NCBI RefSeq assembly: GCF_000244755.1
Contig: NZ_AHOO02000005.1
Location: forward strand, 682,001 to 746,000
Length of the DNA: 64,000 nt
Direction: 5' to 3'
Source of the DNA: Leptospira licerasiae serovar Varillal str. VAR 010
Lineage (GTDB): Bacteria > Spirochaetota > Leptospiria > Leptospirales > Leptospiraceae
Notes under the pieces: model-generated
Database searches by the model: none
What the model was told of the DNA's origin: nothing
Seen by the model: only the letters and a program-made list of their open reading frames with translations
Made by a program: the position numbers and the translations under genes
Shown: positions 1-9,530 of the stretch, in pieces
Position numbering within the stretch: the first letter of the stretch is position 1
Layout: the number at the start of each line of letters is the position of its first letter

Positions 1-871
1 AATAATGACAACCTTTAGGATAATTTCCGGGAGAAGGTAATCTCCCTTCTATCGGTTTAAAAATCCCGGTCTTAAAAAAATGAGAAGGTAAAGAATCCAA
101 AAGATCTTTCGTATAAGGATGATTGGGTGCGTCCAAAACTTGATCTACCGTTCCGAGTTCAGCGATCCTTCCCGCATAAAGTACGCAGATACGATCCGCA
201 ATATGGCTGACCAAACCGAAATCATGAGAGATGAATAATACTGACAGGTTCATCTTTTCCTTGAGTCTTAGTAGGAGTTCCACCAACTGGGCCTGGACAG
301 TAACGTCCAAAGCGGAAGTAGGTTCATCTGCAATAAGAAGTTCCGGATCGCACATTAACGCCATTCCGATCCCTACCCGCTGCAAAATTCCGCCGCTCAA
401 CTGATGAGGATAACAATTCATCCTTAATTTTATGTCGGTAATTCCTACCGCTCCAAGAAGATATTCGGCCTTATCTTCCGCTTCTTTACGGGTCCCAAGT
501 CCATGTTCTAAAAATCCTTCCGTCATTTGATCTTTTATTTTGCTTAAAGGATTTAAGGCGGAGAAGGGTTCTTGAAATACGTATGAGATTTTTTTTCCTC
601 TGATCTTTCTTAAACTTTCAGAGTCGGTTTGGAGAAGGTCCGTTCCTTGGAATAAAACCTTTCCATTCGTGTATCTAAAAGATTCTTGAGGAAGCAATTT
701 TGTGATCGCAGTAGCACAAACCGATTTTCCACAACCGGATTCTCCTACAAGCGCGAGAACTTCTCCTTTACGGATCTCGAAGTTGATATCTTCCAATAAC
801 GGCACGAACTTTCCTTCTTTGGAAAGTTCTAGATTCAAGTTGGATATTTGGAGAATAGTTTCCGAATTCAT
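1..871 (-). CDS. yejF: Peptide ABC transporter ATP-binding protein (YejF/DppD-like), 3' end off the window
   Basis: Cytoplasmic ATPase that powers import by the two permeases encoded just upstream. About 290 N-terminal residues are visible: Walker A GESGCGKS at residues 43-50, the Q-loop region ([11 protein letters not shown]), the ABC signature LSGGILQRV, Walker B LLIADEP and the switch His in ISHDFG. The visible part ends in the [10 protein letters not shown] stretch typical of oligopeptide ATPases. The ATG at 869-871 overlaps the stop of the permease gene (ATGA), so translation is probably coupled. YejF proteins carry two fused ATPase domains; whether a second domain follows cannot be seen. 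A single-domain DppD is the alternative. The family is secure, the symbol less so. Confidence 0.85.
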   Translation of the reverse strand, partial: MNSETILQISNLNLELSKEGKFVPLLEDINFEIRKGEVLALVGESGCGKSVCATAITKLLPQESFRYTNGKVLFQGTDLLQTDSESLRKIRGKKISYVFQEPFSALNPLSKIKDQMTEGFLEHGLGTRKEAEDKAEYLLGAVGITDIKLRMNCYPHQLSGGILQRVGIGMALMCDPELLIADEPTSALDVTVQAQLVELLLRLKEKMNLSVLFISHDFGLVSHIADRICVLYAGRIAELGTVDQVLDAPNHPYTKDLLDSLPSHFFKTGIFKPIEGRLPSPGNYPKGCHY

Positions 872-1908
872 TCGTACGTTACCTTCTCCTTAGAATCGAA
901 AGAATCGCGTATCCCTTCTCCAATAAATGAAGAAAGAAGGATAGTTGCCGCTAAAGATAAAGAAGGAAATGCAATCAACCACCAAGCTCTTAGATTGTCC
1001 CTTCCTTGGCTGATCATTTCTCCCCAAGAGGGATTCGGCGCGGGAATTCCGTAGCCTAAAAAGTCGAGAGCGCTTAAAATTGAGATCGAGCTGATGAGTG
1101 CAAAAGGTAAGAAGGTCACAAGCGGAGTGATCGCATTCGGAAGAATGTGATTTTTCATAATACTCCAAGAACTAGCGCCTAATGCTTTTGCAGCATCTAC
1201 GTAAGTAAGGGACTTTGATCTGTAAAATTCTCCCCTCATATAGAGACTGATCCCGATCCAGCTCAATGCCGAGTAAGTGATACCCAATACGATAAATCCT
1301 CTTCCGAAAAAGGAACCCATGATGAGTATCAAATATAAGAAAGGAATGGCGGATAAAATCTCTATGATCCTTTGGAGTATGATATCCGTTCTTTTTCCGT
1401 AATATCCTTGGATCCCGCCTACAATCGTTCCGAAAATAAATTCTATAAAAACTAATATAAGTCCGAAACTCATAGAATTCCTATATGCATAAAAGATCCG
1501 AGTGAACACATCTCTTCCTCTATCGTCCGTTCCCAGCCAATGTTTTGGACTAGGAGGAGAAGGTGGGTTTTCATGATCATCGATCGACTCTAAATTGTCT
1601 TCATTGTATCCGTACGGTACAGGAGGAAATAAGATCCAGTTATCGTCTTCTTCTTTGAAATCTTCCCTTAATTTTAGCTTTTTATAATTTATAGGGGAAT
1701 ATTCGGATCCTCCAAAGTCTTTATCGGTGTAACGGAATAGGATCGGGAATTTCCAGGAATCGTCGTAAGAGACGATCCAAGGCTGGTTATTTGCAAGTAT
1801 GGGAGCAAATAGGGAAATAATATAAGAAGTCCCTAAAATCCAGAGAGAGATCCATGCCTTTGTGTTGGATCTGAATTTTTCGAATCTTCTTTTTGCTAAA
1901 GAGTTCAT
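868..1908 (-). CDS. yejE: Peptide ABC transporter permease, YejE type
   Basis: Inner-membrane permease of the Dpp/Opp superfamily, 346 residues. The N-terminal part matches YejE: one membrane segment at about 20-40, then a long periplasmic insert containing [17 protein letters not shown] and [19 protein letters not shown]. The core has five more membrane segments, and the EAA loop with [18 protein letters not shown] at about 240-260 docks on the ATPase. It overlaps the upstream permease by 4 nt and the downstream ATPase by 4 nt, so the three form one coupled operon. YejABEF systems of proteobacteria import peptides such as microcin C; the substrate here is unknown. Confidence 0.88.
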   Translation of the reverse strand: MNSLAKRRFEKFRSNTKAWISLWILGTSYIISLFAPILANNQPWIVSYDDSWKFPILFRYTDKDFGGSEYSPINYKKLKLREDFKEEDDNWILFPPVPYGYNEDNLESIDDHENPPSPPSPKHWLGTDDRGRDVFTRIFYAYRNSMSFGLILVFIEFIFGTIVGGIQGYYGKRTDIILQRIIEILSAIPFLYLILIMGSFFGRGFIVLGITYSALSWIGISLYMRGEFYRSKSLTYVDAAKALGASSWSIMKNHILPNAITPLVTFLPFALISSISILSALDFLGYGIPAPNPSWGEMISQGRDNLRAWWLIAFPSLSLAATILLSSFIGEGIRDSFDSKEKVTYE

Positions 1909-2918
1909 GCTTCGAAATTGATCCTAGGGTCTATGATCACGTAACATAGATCGGAGATAATATTCCCGATCAGCGAAAGAAAACTCTGTATCAATAAAAG
2001 TCCCATCATCAGGTTGGTATCTCTTTCCGTAACTGCTTGGAAACCGAGTAATCCGATCCCATCGATGCTGAATACTAACTCGATTATCAATGATCCCGCT
2101 AAGACTAAACTTAGATTAGAACCGAATCCTGTCGCGATCGGGATAAGACTGTTCCGGAAAGCGTGTTTGTAAATCGCATCTTTAAAAGATAGACCTTTGG
2201 AGATTGCTGTCCTCACATACTCTTTTGAGATCTGATCTAAAAGGGAATTTTTCATCAAAAGAGTGAGCATAGCAAAAGATCCGGAAACATAACAGAGCAC
2301 AGGCAAGAACATATGCTCTGCTCTATCTAGGATCTTTTCAAAAAAGTCCAGATCATCGTAGTTGTCCGAATATTCGTGGCCTAAAGGAAATATCGAAAAT
2401 ACTTCTCCGGAGGAGAACACGTATAGTAAAAGCATGGAAAGAGCGAATACCGGAATAGAATATGCGATCAGGATGACGATGCTAGTTCCGCTATCGAATG
2501 CCTGCCCACTTTGGATTGCTTTACGAATTCCTAATGGAATGCAGATCAGATAAGAAAGCAAAAATCCAGAAAGACCGAAAGTGAGAGATACAGGGATCTT
2601 TTCGAAGATAAGTTCATTTACCGGACGCGAGTGTAATCTGGATTCTCCCAGATCTAAATTTGCAACGTCCCATAACCAGTACAAGTAAGCAACGGGTAGC
2701 GGTTTGTCCAAACGTAGTTTTTGTTTTAGAATTTCTATCTCTTCGTTGTTGATCAAAGAAGAGATAGCTCCGTCTTCGTTGCCGTATCCTCTTAACTTTG
2801 CGATCTCTCTTTCTAAAGGTCCACCTGGAGCCAGATGGGATAGAATAAATACAAGGAAAGTGATTCCGAGTATAGTAGGAACGATCAGAAAGATCCTTTT
2901 TAAAAAATAATTTCTCAT
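1905..2918 (-). CDS. yejB: Peptide ABC transporter permease, YejB type
   Basis: Inner-membrane permease, 337 residues, partner of the following YejE-like subunit. The N-terminus resembles YejB/DppB (membrane helix at about 8-30 followed by [10 protein letters not shown]). The binding-protein-dependent transport domain covers about 105-330 and includes the EAA-type loop around [20 protein letters not shown]. The stop codon overlaps the start of the next gene. A periplasmic binding protein gene would normally sit immediately upstream. Here that place is taken by a lipocalin-like protein gene 103 bp away, so the substrate-binding subunit must be encoded elsewhere or be replaced. Confidence 0.87.
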   Translation of the reverse strand: MRNYFLKRIFLIVPTILGITFLVFILSHLAPGGPLEREIAKLRGYGNEDGAISSLINNEEIEILKQKLRLDKPLPVAYLYWLWDVANLDLGESRLHSRPVNELIFEKIPVSLTFGLSGFLLSYLICIPLGIRKAIQSGQAFDSGTSIVILIAYSIPVFALSMLLLYVFSSGEVFSIFPLGHEYSDNYDDLDFFEKILDRAEHMFLPVLCYVSGSFAMLTLLMKNSLLDQISKEYVRTAISKGLSFKDAIYKHAFRNSLIPIATGFGSNLSLVLAGSLIIELVFSIDGIGLLGFQAVTERDTNLMMGLLLIQSFLSLIGNIISDLCYVIIDPRINFEA

Positions 2919-3021
2919 TCGGATTAAAGTCCGTTAAAAATCGCAACCCACTTCGGGCATCGAACAATTTTCCATACCGTTTGCCAGGGATAAAGGTTTT
3001 TTCTCCGTCTGGGATCGGCAA

Positions 3022-4155
3022 TTAACGGAATGGTTTTAGTTCCAGGTAACCTTTTCCTTTTACGGATTTTCCTTCTACTTCTCCGCCGACCTTAACTGCG
3101 CCTTCCCAATAAATTAGTCCGGTGCTAGATCTTGCGTCGAATTCCTGCTCATCGAATCTGGGCGTGATATTCAAATTAAATCGTTCGGAAATTAATTTCC
3201 ATCGTAATTTGTAGGAATTCCCAGATTGATCACTTTTCCAGGTCTTATCTTCCGGAATAAATTTCAGATCGTTTTCGTTTTCTAAAGATATTATTTTTCC
3301 GTCGGGAGAGCGATAAGTCCCGAACGTCTCTATATCTCCCGCTCTATTTTTGAAATTGAATGCCATGATATCGGAACCATCTTCCATTTGGATACAGATC
3401 CAATCCCAGGAAATATCCTTGGAAGAAAGATCGAAGGCAGCCTCGGTTCCTTCCGGGCTACTCCATTCATGATCCATCCAACTTGTGCCGGATTTGACAT
3501 GATATTCTTTTCCCTCCAAATAAAGAGAGCCCTTGGTTTCTAAACGGGGGATACTATAATAATAAGAGAAAAATTTGGGATTTTTTCTGCTTTTGAACGA
3601 TTTGCCGTTTTTGCCGTGAGTTAGAATGTTCTTCGGTTTGGCGCTGAGTTCTAATTCTAAACCGAAGCCTGAGTCGGTCCTAGGAAACGCAGTGACCCTA
3701 AAATCAGCAGGGCCTGTAACTTCCATACGATAATCCCCGCTCCATAAGTTGGTCTTGTCTTGGCCTGCAACTCCGCCTAATTCTCTTTCGATGGTTTGGG
3801 ATATCTTATGTTTTTCGTCTTCCAGGTCGGAGATAGCAAAATGGACAGGATACAATGCAACTTTAGGTCCAAGGTAAGCTCGGAAGAAACTTAATTCATA
3901 TCCTAATTCTTTACCTTCTTCCGTATCCAGAATACCTATGAAATAACACCATTCTACTCTATAGCCTTTATGGAAAAAGTGGTCTTGGGGAAATTTAAAA
4001 CCTTTGCCTTGATGAGCCTCTTTCAGATCGGTTTTAGGAGTAGCGGATCCGTTTCCACTCGAGATTAAGAGAATAGATGAGAACAGAACTAAAACTAGGA
4101 TCCCGGAGGTTCTTTTGGGTCTTGCGACTCTATTTGTTAAAAATTGGAAGGGCAT
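3022..4155 (-). CDS. AttH/CrtC-type lipocalin-like exported protein
   Basis: A 377-residue protein with one N-terminal hydrophobic segment (about 17-35) that looks like a signal peptide or anchor. The rest matches the AttH / carotenoid 1,2-hydratase-like double-lipocalin fold. Typical features are FPQDHFFHKGYRVEWCYFIG near residue 55, an SYYYSIPRLETKG segment in the middle and the very conserved TSWMDHEWSS motif. Family members bind or hydrate hydrophobic molecules, but most are uncharacterised. It lies on the same strand 103 bp upstream of the yejB-like permease and could be cotranscribed. No carotenoid genes are nearby, so a carotenoid hydratase role is not supported by context. Confidence 0.72.
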   Translation of the reverse strand: MPFQFLTNRVARPKRTSGILVLVLFSSILLISSGNGSATPKTDLKEAHQGKGFKFPQDHFFHKGYRVEWCYFIGILDTEEGKELGYELSFFRAYLGPKVALYPVHFAISDLEDEKHKISQTIERELGGVAGQDKTNLWSGDYRMEVTGPADFRVTAFPRTDSGFGLELELSAKPKNILTHGKNGKSFKSRKNPKFFSYYYSIPRLETKGSLYLEGKEYHVKSGTSWMDHEWSSPEGTEAAFDLSSKDISWDWICIQMEDGSDIMAFNFKNRAGDIETFGTYRSPDGKIISLENENDLKFIPEDKTWKSDQSGNSYKLRWKLISERFNLNITPRFDEQEFDARSSTGLIYWEGAVKVGGEVEGKSVKGKGYLELKPFR

Positions 4156-4337
4156 AATATCGTCCTTTTCATTTTGTCGGACAAAGTCCTGAGAAATTAG
4201 ACCCGACCATGGTTTCTTTTTCTTTTTAAGTATTCAATCGATTCGTTTTTTTTATTTTTAGATCCGGAGAAGATCCTAAAATTTGAAAATCCGTCGGGGT
4301 ATTCTTCGGATCTGTTTTTAAACATGGGATTGATATT

Positions 4338-5321
4338 ATGGCGAATCCTAAACCCAGAAGCGAGAGACAAAAAGTCAAAAAATTCCTACAGTACATATTC
4401 GCGAGAATATTGGTAGGCACTCTTTCTATTTTTCCTTACGTTCTTAGGGGAAAGATCCTATTCTATATAATTCGGTTCCTGGCCAAAACGACAGGCGCTA
4501 CAAAAAAGAGGATAGAAAGACATATACGAACTGCTTTCCCTCAAATATCGGAATCAAAGATACAAGAGTACATTTTTCATAACCTCAGAAATCTTTCTCA
4601 TATGGCCAATGAGTTCTGCGAAGAACCTAGAATGAACGGTAAGTTCATAGATAAATGGGTGACCTTCTTGCCGGATAAGGAAACTCATACTCGCCTATTT
4701 GAGAAGGGAGGGATCCTGGTTTTAGGTCATTTGGGAAATTGGGAAACAATGGGTGTCTCAATTTGTTATACTGCTCCTAAAAACGATCTATACGTATTTG
4801 CGAAAAGACAGTCCAATCCTTGGTCCAATGCATGGATCGAAAGGAATAGAGCGTCCCAAAGAATCAAATTAGTGTATACGGACGAAAGTCCCAGAAAAGC
4901 GCTAACCTTATTGAAACAAGGAAAGTTAGTCGCTTTTATCTCGGATCAGGACGCAGGCAAGACCGGGTCCTTCTTTCCTTTTTTAGGAAATATGGCTTCT
5001 ACTTTCTTGGGACCGGCGACATTCTCCAGAATGACCGATGTGCCGATCTTATTTTGCAGCAGTTGGTACGATGAGACCGGAAAATTATACTTTCATGTAG
5101 AAGAATTCAAAAGACCGGATCTGGATCCTAGAAAAGACCCGGAGCTATGGGAGAGAGAATTTACCTATAAATGGGTAAAACGTTTAGAGGAAGAAGTATA
5201 CAAACATCCGGCAGATTATTTCTGGTTGCATAGGCGTTGGCATACCAAGCCTGAAAACAAAGAAGAACTAGATAAATTTTGGAAAGAATTTCGATCTACT
5301 GCCGAAAGATCCAAGGTTTGA
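4338..5321 (+). CDS. Lipid A biosynthesis acyltransferase (LpxL/HtrB family)
   Basis: A 327-residue membrane-associated acyltransferase. Residues 131-136 (HLGNWE) form the HX4(D/E) catalytic motif of LpxL/LpxM late acyltransferases, which transfer an acyl chain from acyl-ACP to the lipid A precursor. A hydrophobic N-terminal anchor covers about 20-50. The DQDAGK motif and the C-terminal WLHRRWHTKP segment are also typical of this family. It is transcribed divergently from the lipocalin-like gene. Its stop abuts the stop of the convergent sulfatase-like gene, the two making a TGATCA palindrome. Which lipid A position it acylates cannot be told from sequence. Confidence 0.83.
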   Translation: MANPKPRSERQKVKKFLQYIFARILVGTLSIFPYVLRGKILFYIIRFLAKTTGATKKRIERHIRTAFPQISESKIQEYIFHNLRNLSHMANEFCEEPRMNGKFIDKWVTFLPDKETHTRLFEKGGILVLGHLGNWETMGVSICYTAPKNDLYVFAKRQSNPWSNAWIERNRASQRIKLVYTDESPRKALTLLKQGKLVAFISDQDAGKTGSFFPFLGNMASTFLGPATFSRMTDVPILFCSSWYDETGKLYFHVEEFKRPDLDPRKDPELWEREFTYKWVKRLEEEVYKHPADYFWLHRRWHTKPENKEELDKFWKEFRSTAERSKV

Positions 5322-7289
5322 TCAGAACGCCGCGGCTTTTACGGAATTTCTCTTTAATTCCGCGGTTTCCAAATTTGATTGCGAAGATTCATAAGGCAAT
5401 CCTTGGGATGTGAATAATTCCACACAAACACCGCAGTCTTTTACTACTTCTCTAAATTGGATCTTACTCTCATCGTTTGCGTCTGCCCAAAGATCTTTTA
5501 ATTCTTTCGGATCTTTAGAAAGATCGAATAGACGTTCTTTGGAAGGATTAGAGTTCAGGTTCATTATATAATGATAGTTTCCCTTAATATAGCTGATCCC
5601 AACTTTGTACAAAGAAATCTCGTTATTATTGGTAATGATGATCCTACGATCTCCGTAAATATCTCTGAGTAAGGATTTACCCTCTAGATTCGCAGAATAT
5701 TTTTTGATCGCTGGGTTGTTTTCCAGATTTAAAATATCTATGAAAGTAGGGATCAGGTCCGTGTTCGCCACAGGTTTATCTGTATTCCTACGTATAGCTT
5801 GTAGATTTACCGACTCTTTTAAAGAATTCGGAATGTATAATAGCATCGGGACGGCAACAGTTTCTACATAGTTACTATCTATATGTCCCAGGTAATCGTG
5901 CTCAAAAAGGGATTCTCCATGATCTGAAGTAAAGATAACAACTGTATTCTCCAAGAAACCTTCTTTTTTGAGATAGGCGTACACTTCTTCCAGAAGGCTG
6001 TCCATATGGCGAACAGAGTTATCGTATTGGTCAGGGACAGAATCTACTGCGAAAACTTTGGATTCTTCCGGTACAATATACGGAAAATGATTCGTATTGA
6101 AGTGCAGTACTCCCGCGAATCTTTTGCCTGAGGTCTTAAATCCGGAAAGATATCTTTTGAATTCTTTTACGGTTTCTCTATCATCAATCCCGATATCGTT
6201 AAATACTTTTAAACCGCTCTTTTCTTTATCCCAAAGGAAATCGATCCCCGAGTTTTTGAAAAATCCTTCGAAGTTGTTCCACTGCAAATTATGGCTAGTG
6301 ATATAGAATGTAGAAAGTCCTGCAGATTTACCATACTCCCAGAACAACGGATATGTATGGGTCATCGGAACAGGTTGAGAAGGGGAAACGCCGGTTAATA
6401 TACTTGGAAAAGATAGAAGAGTAGAACTTGAATTTGAATACGCCTTTTTGAATAAGAAGTATTGGCTACGGTCCGCTGTCTGGGCGAACTTGGACATGAA
6501 TGGAGTCGTGTTTCTTTCGTAACCGTAAACTCCTAAACTTCCCTTTCTTAAACTTTCAGTGACTACAAATAGAACATTAAATCCAGGATTAGAACCGATT
6601 TGAGGAAGTCTAGGGTTGTTCCTGGACTGTAATCCTGCGGAACCTAAACTATCTCCTGTTAGGTGGTTGTATAAGTTCCTCCAAACAAATGCGATCGTAT
6701 TCGTATCGGAAACATATACTTGGTCGTTAAATCTAGTATTATTATGTAAGAATCCGCTGATCGCTAAAAAGAGGATCACTACTCCGATACGTACCGGTGT
6801 CTGGAATTTGTATTTTAGGGGCTCTTTAATAGTTGAGAACCAGAGAGAGGTGCCTAGTACGATAAATAAGAGAAGACCAAAAACTAAAGAAGACTTTGTA
6901 AAACCGCCTTCCACGATTGTCCAACTGTTCAATGGTTCGTGAAATATAAAAGAGAACACGAAAAAGTTAGGCATGATCCCGGTATACGCATAGTATCCGT
7001 AAGAACCTAATAACGTTCCGACATAAAAAGATAAGATCAGAGAGAATACGATATAGTAAGCAATCTTAGATTTTTGTTGGTATAAGATCCTAAGCAGAAT
7101 GATAGCTGCAGAATATAGGATTACTGAATAAATAAATGAGAGAAAATAAAACGCCCACTGCAAGGGTTTGAATGTAGGCAATATTTCATCTCTAACAAGG
7201 ATGTCTGAAATTAATATTACTGTAGGTAAAACCCAGACTGAATAACGGGAGAATATCTCTAGTATATTTTTTTTATTTATAGTTCCCAT
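5322..7289 (-). CDS. Membrane sulfatase / phosphoethanolamine-transferase-like protein
   Basis: A 655-residue protein of the alkaline phosphatase superfamily. About five hydrophobic segments occupy residues 15-195, followed by a large extracytoplasmic catalytic domain (about 235-600). Metal-site motifs are visible: VVTESLRKGSLGVYGYER near 240, a Ser/Thr-rich nucleophile region (SNSSSTLLSFPSILTG) near 290 and FTSDHGES near 450. The topology and the NGYER-like motif resemble EptA/LtaS-type phosphotransferases more than soluble sulfatases. An envelope modification role (lipid A, LPS or another surface glycan) is therefore likely, and the convergent LpxL-like neighbour fits. The substrate is not deducible. 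The start is preceded by about 600 bp of non-coding DNA. Confidence 0.75.
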   Translation of the reverse strand: MGTINKKNILEIFSRYSVWVLPTVILISDILVRDEILPTFKPLQWAFYFLSFIYSVILYSAAIILLRILYQQKSKIAYYIVFSLILSFYVGTLLGSYGYYAYTGIMPNFFVFSFIFHEPLNSWTIVEGGFTKSSLVFGLLLFIVLGTSLWFSTIKEPLKYKFQTPVRIGVVILFLAISGFLHNNTRFNDQVYVSDTNTIAFVWRNLYNHLTGDSLGSAGLQSRNNPRLPQIGSNPGFNVLFVVTESLRKGSLGVYGYERNTTPFMSKFAQTADRSQYFLFKKAYSNSSSTLLSFPSILTGVSPSQPVPMTHTYPLFWEYGKSAGLSTFYITSHNLQWNNFEGFFKNSGIDFLWDKEKSGLKVFNDIGIDDRETVKEFKRYLSGFKTSGKRFAGVLHFNTNHFPYIVPEESKVFAVDSVPDQYDNSVRHMDSLLEEVYAYLKKEGFLENTVVIFTSDHGESLFEHDYLGHIDSNYVETVAVPMLLYIPNSLKESVNLQAIRRNTDKPVANTDLIPTFIDILNLENNPAIKKYSANLEGKSLLRDIYGDRRIIITNNNEISLYKVGISYIKGNYHYIMNLNSNPSKERLFDLSKDPKELKDLWADANDESKIQFREVVKDCGVCVELFTSQGLPYESSQSNLETAELKRNSVKAAAF

Positions 7290-7468
7290 CTTTATCCAAA
7301 ATTCCTAAGGATAAGTAATTCGTCAATTACACCTAGTATATTATACCTTCTCAATCGCTAAAAAGAAAGTTATAAAAAATGAATATTAGACCGATGTTCA
7401 GTCTTAATTAAGATCGATTTTAATTCATTCTTTAGAGCCTTAAATAGAACAAATTCAATAAATAAATA

Positions 7469-7525
7469 AACGATCCCTTCTCCATCGAATACTTGCAGTT
7501 AGACGTTCTTTGGAGACGGATCGTT
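7469..7525. repeat. Long inverted repeat / stem-loop
   Basis: AACGATCC (7469-7476) pairs with GGATCGTT (7518-7525), and TCTCCA (7479-7484) pairs with TGGAGA (7511-7516). A small asymmetric internal loop separates the two helices and the terminal loop is 26 nt. On the plus strand it is followed by AAGTTTTTCG, so it may act as a terminator or as a leader hairpin. It lies about 370 bp before cysH. Function is not known. Confidence 0.5.
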
Positions 7526-7817
7526 AAGTTTTTCGTAAAAAGATTGTGGATTGCACGCATAAAAAGTTTCGGAAATATGGAAATAAATTATATCCATATT
7601 CAGTTCGAGACCTATCGATCCGTTATGCTTAGTCATTATTTGTGTGACATAACTATAAGTTTCTTTTTGTAGAATTTTTGCTGACCAGTAAATTCGGCAG
7701 ATATTTAAGATTCTCGAAGTAGATCGGAGATTTTCTATATTCTATAAAAATTCTCTATTCTCTCCCGGCTCTGGTGGGAACTTTGTCATATAGCATCAAC
7801 TATACTTTACAAATAAT

Positions 7818-7849
7818 CCAATATATAAAACTTTGGTACATTATATTGG
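7818..7849. promoter_or_regulatory. Candidate operator upstream of cysH
   Basis: CCAATATA (7818-7825) and TATATTGG (7842-7849) form a perfect 8-bp inverted repeat with a 16-nt spacer. It is followed at 7861-7873 by TTGGCCAGTCCAA, a second short palindrome that shares the TTGG/CCAA half-site. Both lie within 80 bp of the cysH ATG, where a repressor or activator of sulfur assimilation would bind. The regulator is unknown and the site is inferred from symmetry only. Confidence 0.35.
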
Positions 7850-7893
7850 TCACTCTTAATTTGGCCAGTCCAATAGTAAAAGGTTCGATTTAG

Positions 7894-8625
7894 ATGAGTC
7901 CATTCGATCTGGAAGCAAAATTAAAAGACCTAAGTTTAGAAGATTCTTTGGCGAAAATTTCCAGAGAATTTCCGGGACAAGCTGTGTTCTCCACAAGCTT
8001 TGGTCTAGAAGATCAGGTAATCACTCACGCAATTTATTCCCAAAATTTGGACATTCGTATCTTTACTTTGGATACGGGAAGGTTGTTCACAGAGACTTAT
8101 GAGCTTCATAAACGTACAAATGGAATGTACGGTAAACGGATCCAAACATTCTTTCCGGATGCGCAAGCAGTAGAGGATCTGATCAATGAGAAGGGCCCCG
8201 ATTCCTTCTACGATTCCATAGAAAATAGAAAAGAATGTTGTCATATTCGTAAAGTTGTCCCTTTGAACAGGGCTTTAGAGGGAGCTAAAATTTGGATCAC
8301 CGGAATTCGTAACGATCAATCTGGTTCCAGAGAAAATTTAACCAAAGTGGAGCTGGATACGGGAAGGGATATTTTGAAATTCCATCCTATTCTGCATTGG
8401 TCTTGGGAGAAAGTACAACAGTATATCCAAGACAATAATATTCCGTATAATCCTCTTCATGATAAGGGATATCCCAGTATCGGATGTGCTCCATGCACAA
8501 GAGCTATTATGCCAGGCGAAGATTTCAGGGCCGGCCGCTGGTGGTGGGAGAATGAATCCACTAAAGAATGCGGACTGCATTGGGTGGATGGAAAACTGGT
8601 AAGAAAAAAAGGATCAGAAGTATGA
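7894..8625 (+). CDS. cysH: Phosphoadenylyl/adenylyl-sulfate reductase, Fe-S type
   Basis: Cytoplasmic enzyme that reduces activated sulfate to sulfite using thioredoxin or glutaredoxin, 243 residues. The ATP-pyrophosphatase-like fold is seen in FSTSFGLEDQVITH at about 30-45. The four Cys of a [4Fe-4S] cluster are present as ECCHIRK (about 114) and GCAPCT (about 196). The catalytic C-terminal KECGLH Cys is near 223. The cluster cysteines point to the APS reductase subtype rather than the cluster-free PAPS reductase. No APS kinase is visible in this operon, which agrees. It is first in a six-gene operon and its stop overlaps the cysD start (ATGA). Confidence 0.93.
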   Translation: MSPFDLEAKLKDLSLEDSLAKISREFPGQAVFSTSFGLEDQVITHAIYSQNLDIRIFTLDTGRLFTETYELHKRTNGMYGKRIQTFFPDAQAVEDLINEKGPDSFYDSIENRKECCHIRKVVPLNRALEGAKIWITGIRNDQSGSRENLTKVELDTGRDILKFHPILHWSWEKVQQYIQDNNIPYNPLHDKGYPSIGCAPCTRAIMPGEDFRAGRWWWENESTKECGLHWVDGKLVRKKGSEV

Positions 8626-9530
8626 CGACTAGAACTCGATTGTCGCATCTCCAACAACTAGAGGCGGAATCCATTTATATACTTAGGGAAGTTGCAGCTC
8701 AATTCGAGAGACCTGCACTTTTATTTTCAGGGGGGAAGGATTCGATCACCTTGGTCCACCTTGCACTGAAAGCGTTCCGTCCTGGAAAATTCCCATTTCC
8801 ATTGGTACACATCGATACGGGCCATAACTTTCCGGAAGCATTACAATTTCGTGATGATCTTGCGAAACGTATCGGAGAAAAATTAATCGTTAGATACGTT
8901 CAGGATTCCATAGACCAAGGAAAAGCTGTGGAAGAAAAAGGTAAGTTCCCTAGCAGGAATGCGATCCAAACCGTTACTCTATTGGATACGATCGAAGAGT
9001 TCAAATTCGATGCATGTATAGGCGGAGCCAGAAGGGACGAAGAAAAAGCGCGCGCGAAAGAAAGAGTATTTTCAGTTCGCGACGAGTTTGGAAGCTGGGA
9101 CCCTAAACTGCAAAGACCCGAGCTTTGGAATATTTATAACGGAAAGATCCACGTGGGAGAGAACGTAAGAGTTTTCCCAATCAGTAATTGGACCGAGCTG
9201 GATGTTTGGGAATATATTAAGGCCGAAAATATTCCTCTTCCTTCATTATATTTTTCTCATAAAAGACAGATTGTCTGGAGAGAGAATGTAGTATTTCCCG
9301 TTTCAGAATTCGTGACTTTGGATTCTTTCGATAAGGTGGAAGAAAAAACCGTTCGTTTTAGAACAGTGGGTGATATGACTTGCACTGCTGCGGTGGAATC
9401 CGAAGCGAATTCCTTAGATGATATTATTCGTGAGATCCAAACTTCCAGAACTACGGAAAGAGGATCTAGATTGGACGATAAACGTTCCGAAGCTGCGATG
9501 GAAGAACGTAAAAGAGGCGGTTACTTCTGA
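8622..9530 (+). CDS. cysD: Sulfate adenylyltransferase subunit 2
   Basis: Small catalytic subunit of ATP sulfurylase. With CysN it makes adenosine 5'-phosphosulfate from sulfate and ATP. The start is placed at the ATG at 8622, which overlaps the cysH stop; this gives 302 residues, the usual CysD length. Earlier in-frame codons from 8568 would lie inside cysH. The PP-loop SGGKDS is near residue 36, followed by VHIDTGHNFPEAL and GGARRDEEKARAKER. The C-terminal part holds the conserved MEERKRGGYF end. Its stop overlaps the start of cysN (TGATG). Confidence 0.95.
   Translation: MTTRTRLSHLQQLEAESIYILREVAAQFERPALLFSGGKDSITLVHLALKAFRPGKFPFPLVHIDTGHNFPEALQFRDDLAKRIGEKLIVRYVQDSIDQGKAVEEKGKFPSRNAIQTVTLLDTIEEFKFDACIGGARRDEEKARAKERVFSVRDEFGSWDPKLQRPELWNIYNGKIHVGENVRVFPISNWTELDVWEYIKAENIPLPSLYFSHKRQIVWRENVVFPVSEFVTLDSFDKVEEKTVRFRTVGDMTCTAAVESEANSLDDIIREIQTSRTTERGSRLDDKRSEAAMEERKRGGYF

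Larger units (their letters stand above)
7290..7893. other. Non-coding region upstream of the sulfur operon
   Basis: A 604-bp AT-rich gap between the divergent sulfatase-like gene and cysH. No convincing coding frame is seen. It holds a long stem-loop (7469-7525), an inverted repeat (7818-7849) and a short TTGG/CCAA palindrome (7861-7873), all on the side leading into the sulfate assimilation operon. A smaller hairpin is formed by ATATGGA and TCCATAT near 7575-7600. No known riboswitch consensus (S-box, SAM-II, cobalamin) was recognised here. Confidence 0.6.

Noticed and set aside
3022..4155. Carotenoid biosynthesis role for the AttH/CrtC-like protein
   Set aside because: No other carotenoid genes are in the window and the family is functionally diverse.
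5311..5332. Functional meaning of the TGATCA formed by abutting stop codons of the convergent genes
   Set aside because: It follows from two TGA stops meeting and needs no further explanation.
7290..7893. A SAM (S-box) riboswitch upstream of cysH
   Set aside because: The conserved S-box core could not be found; only generic inverted repeats are present.
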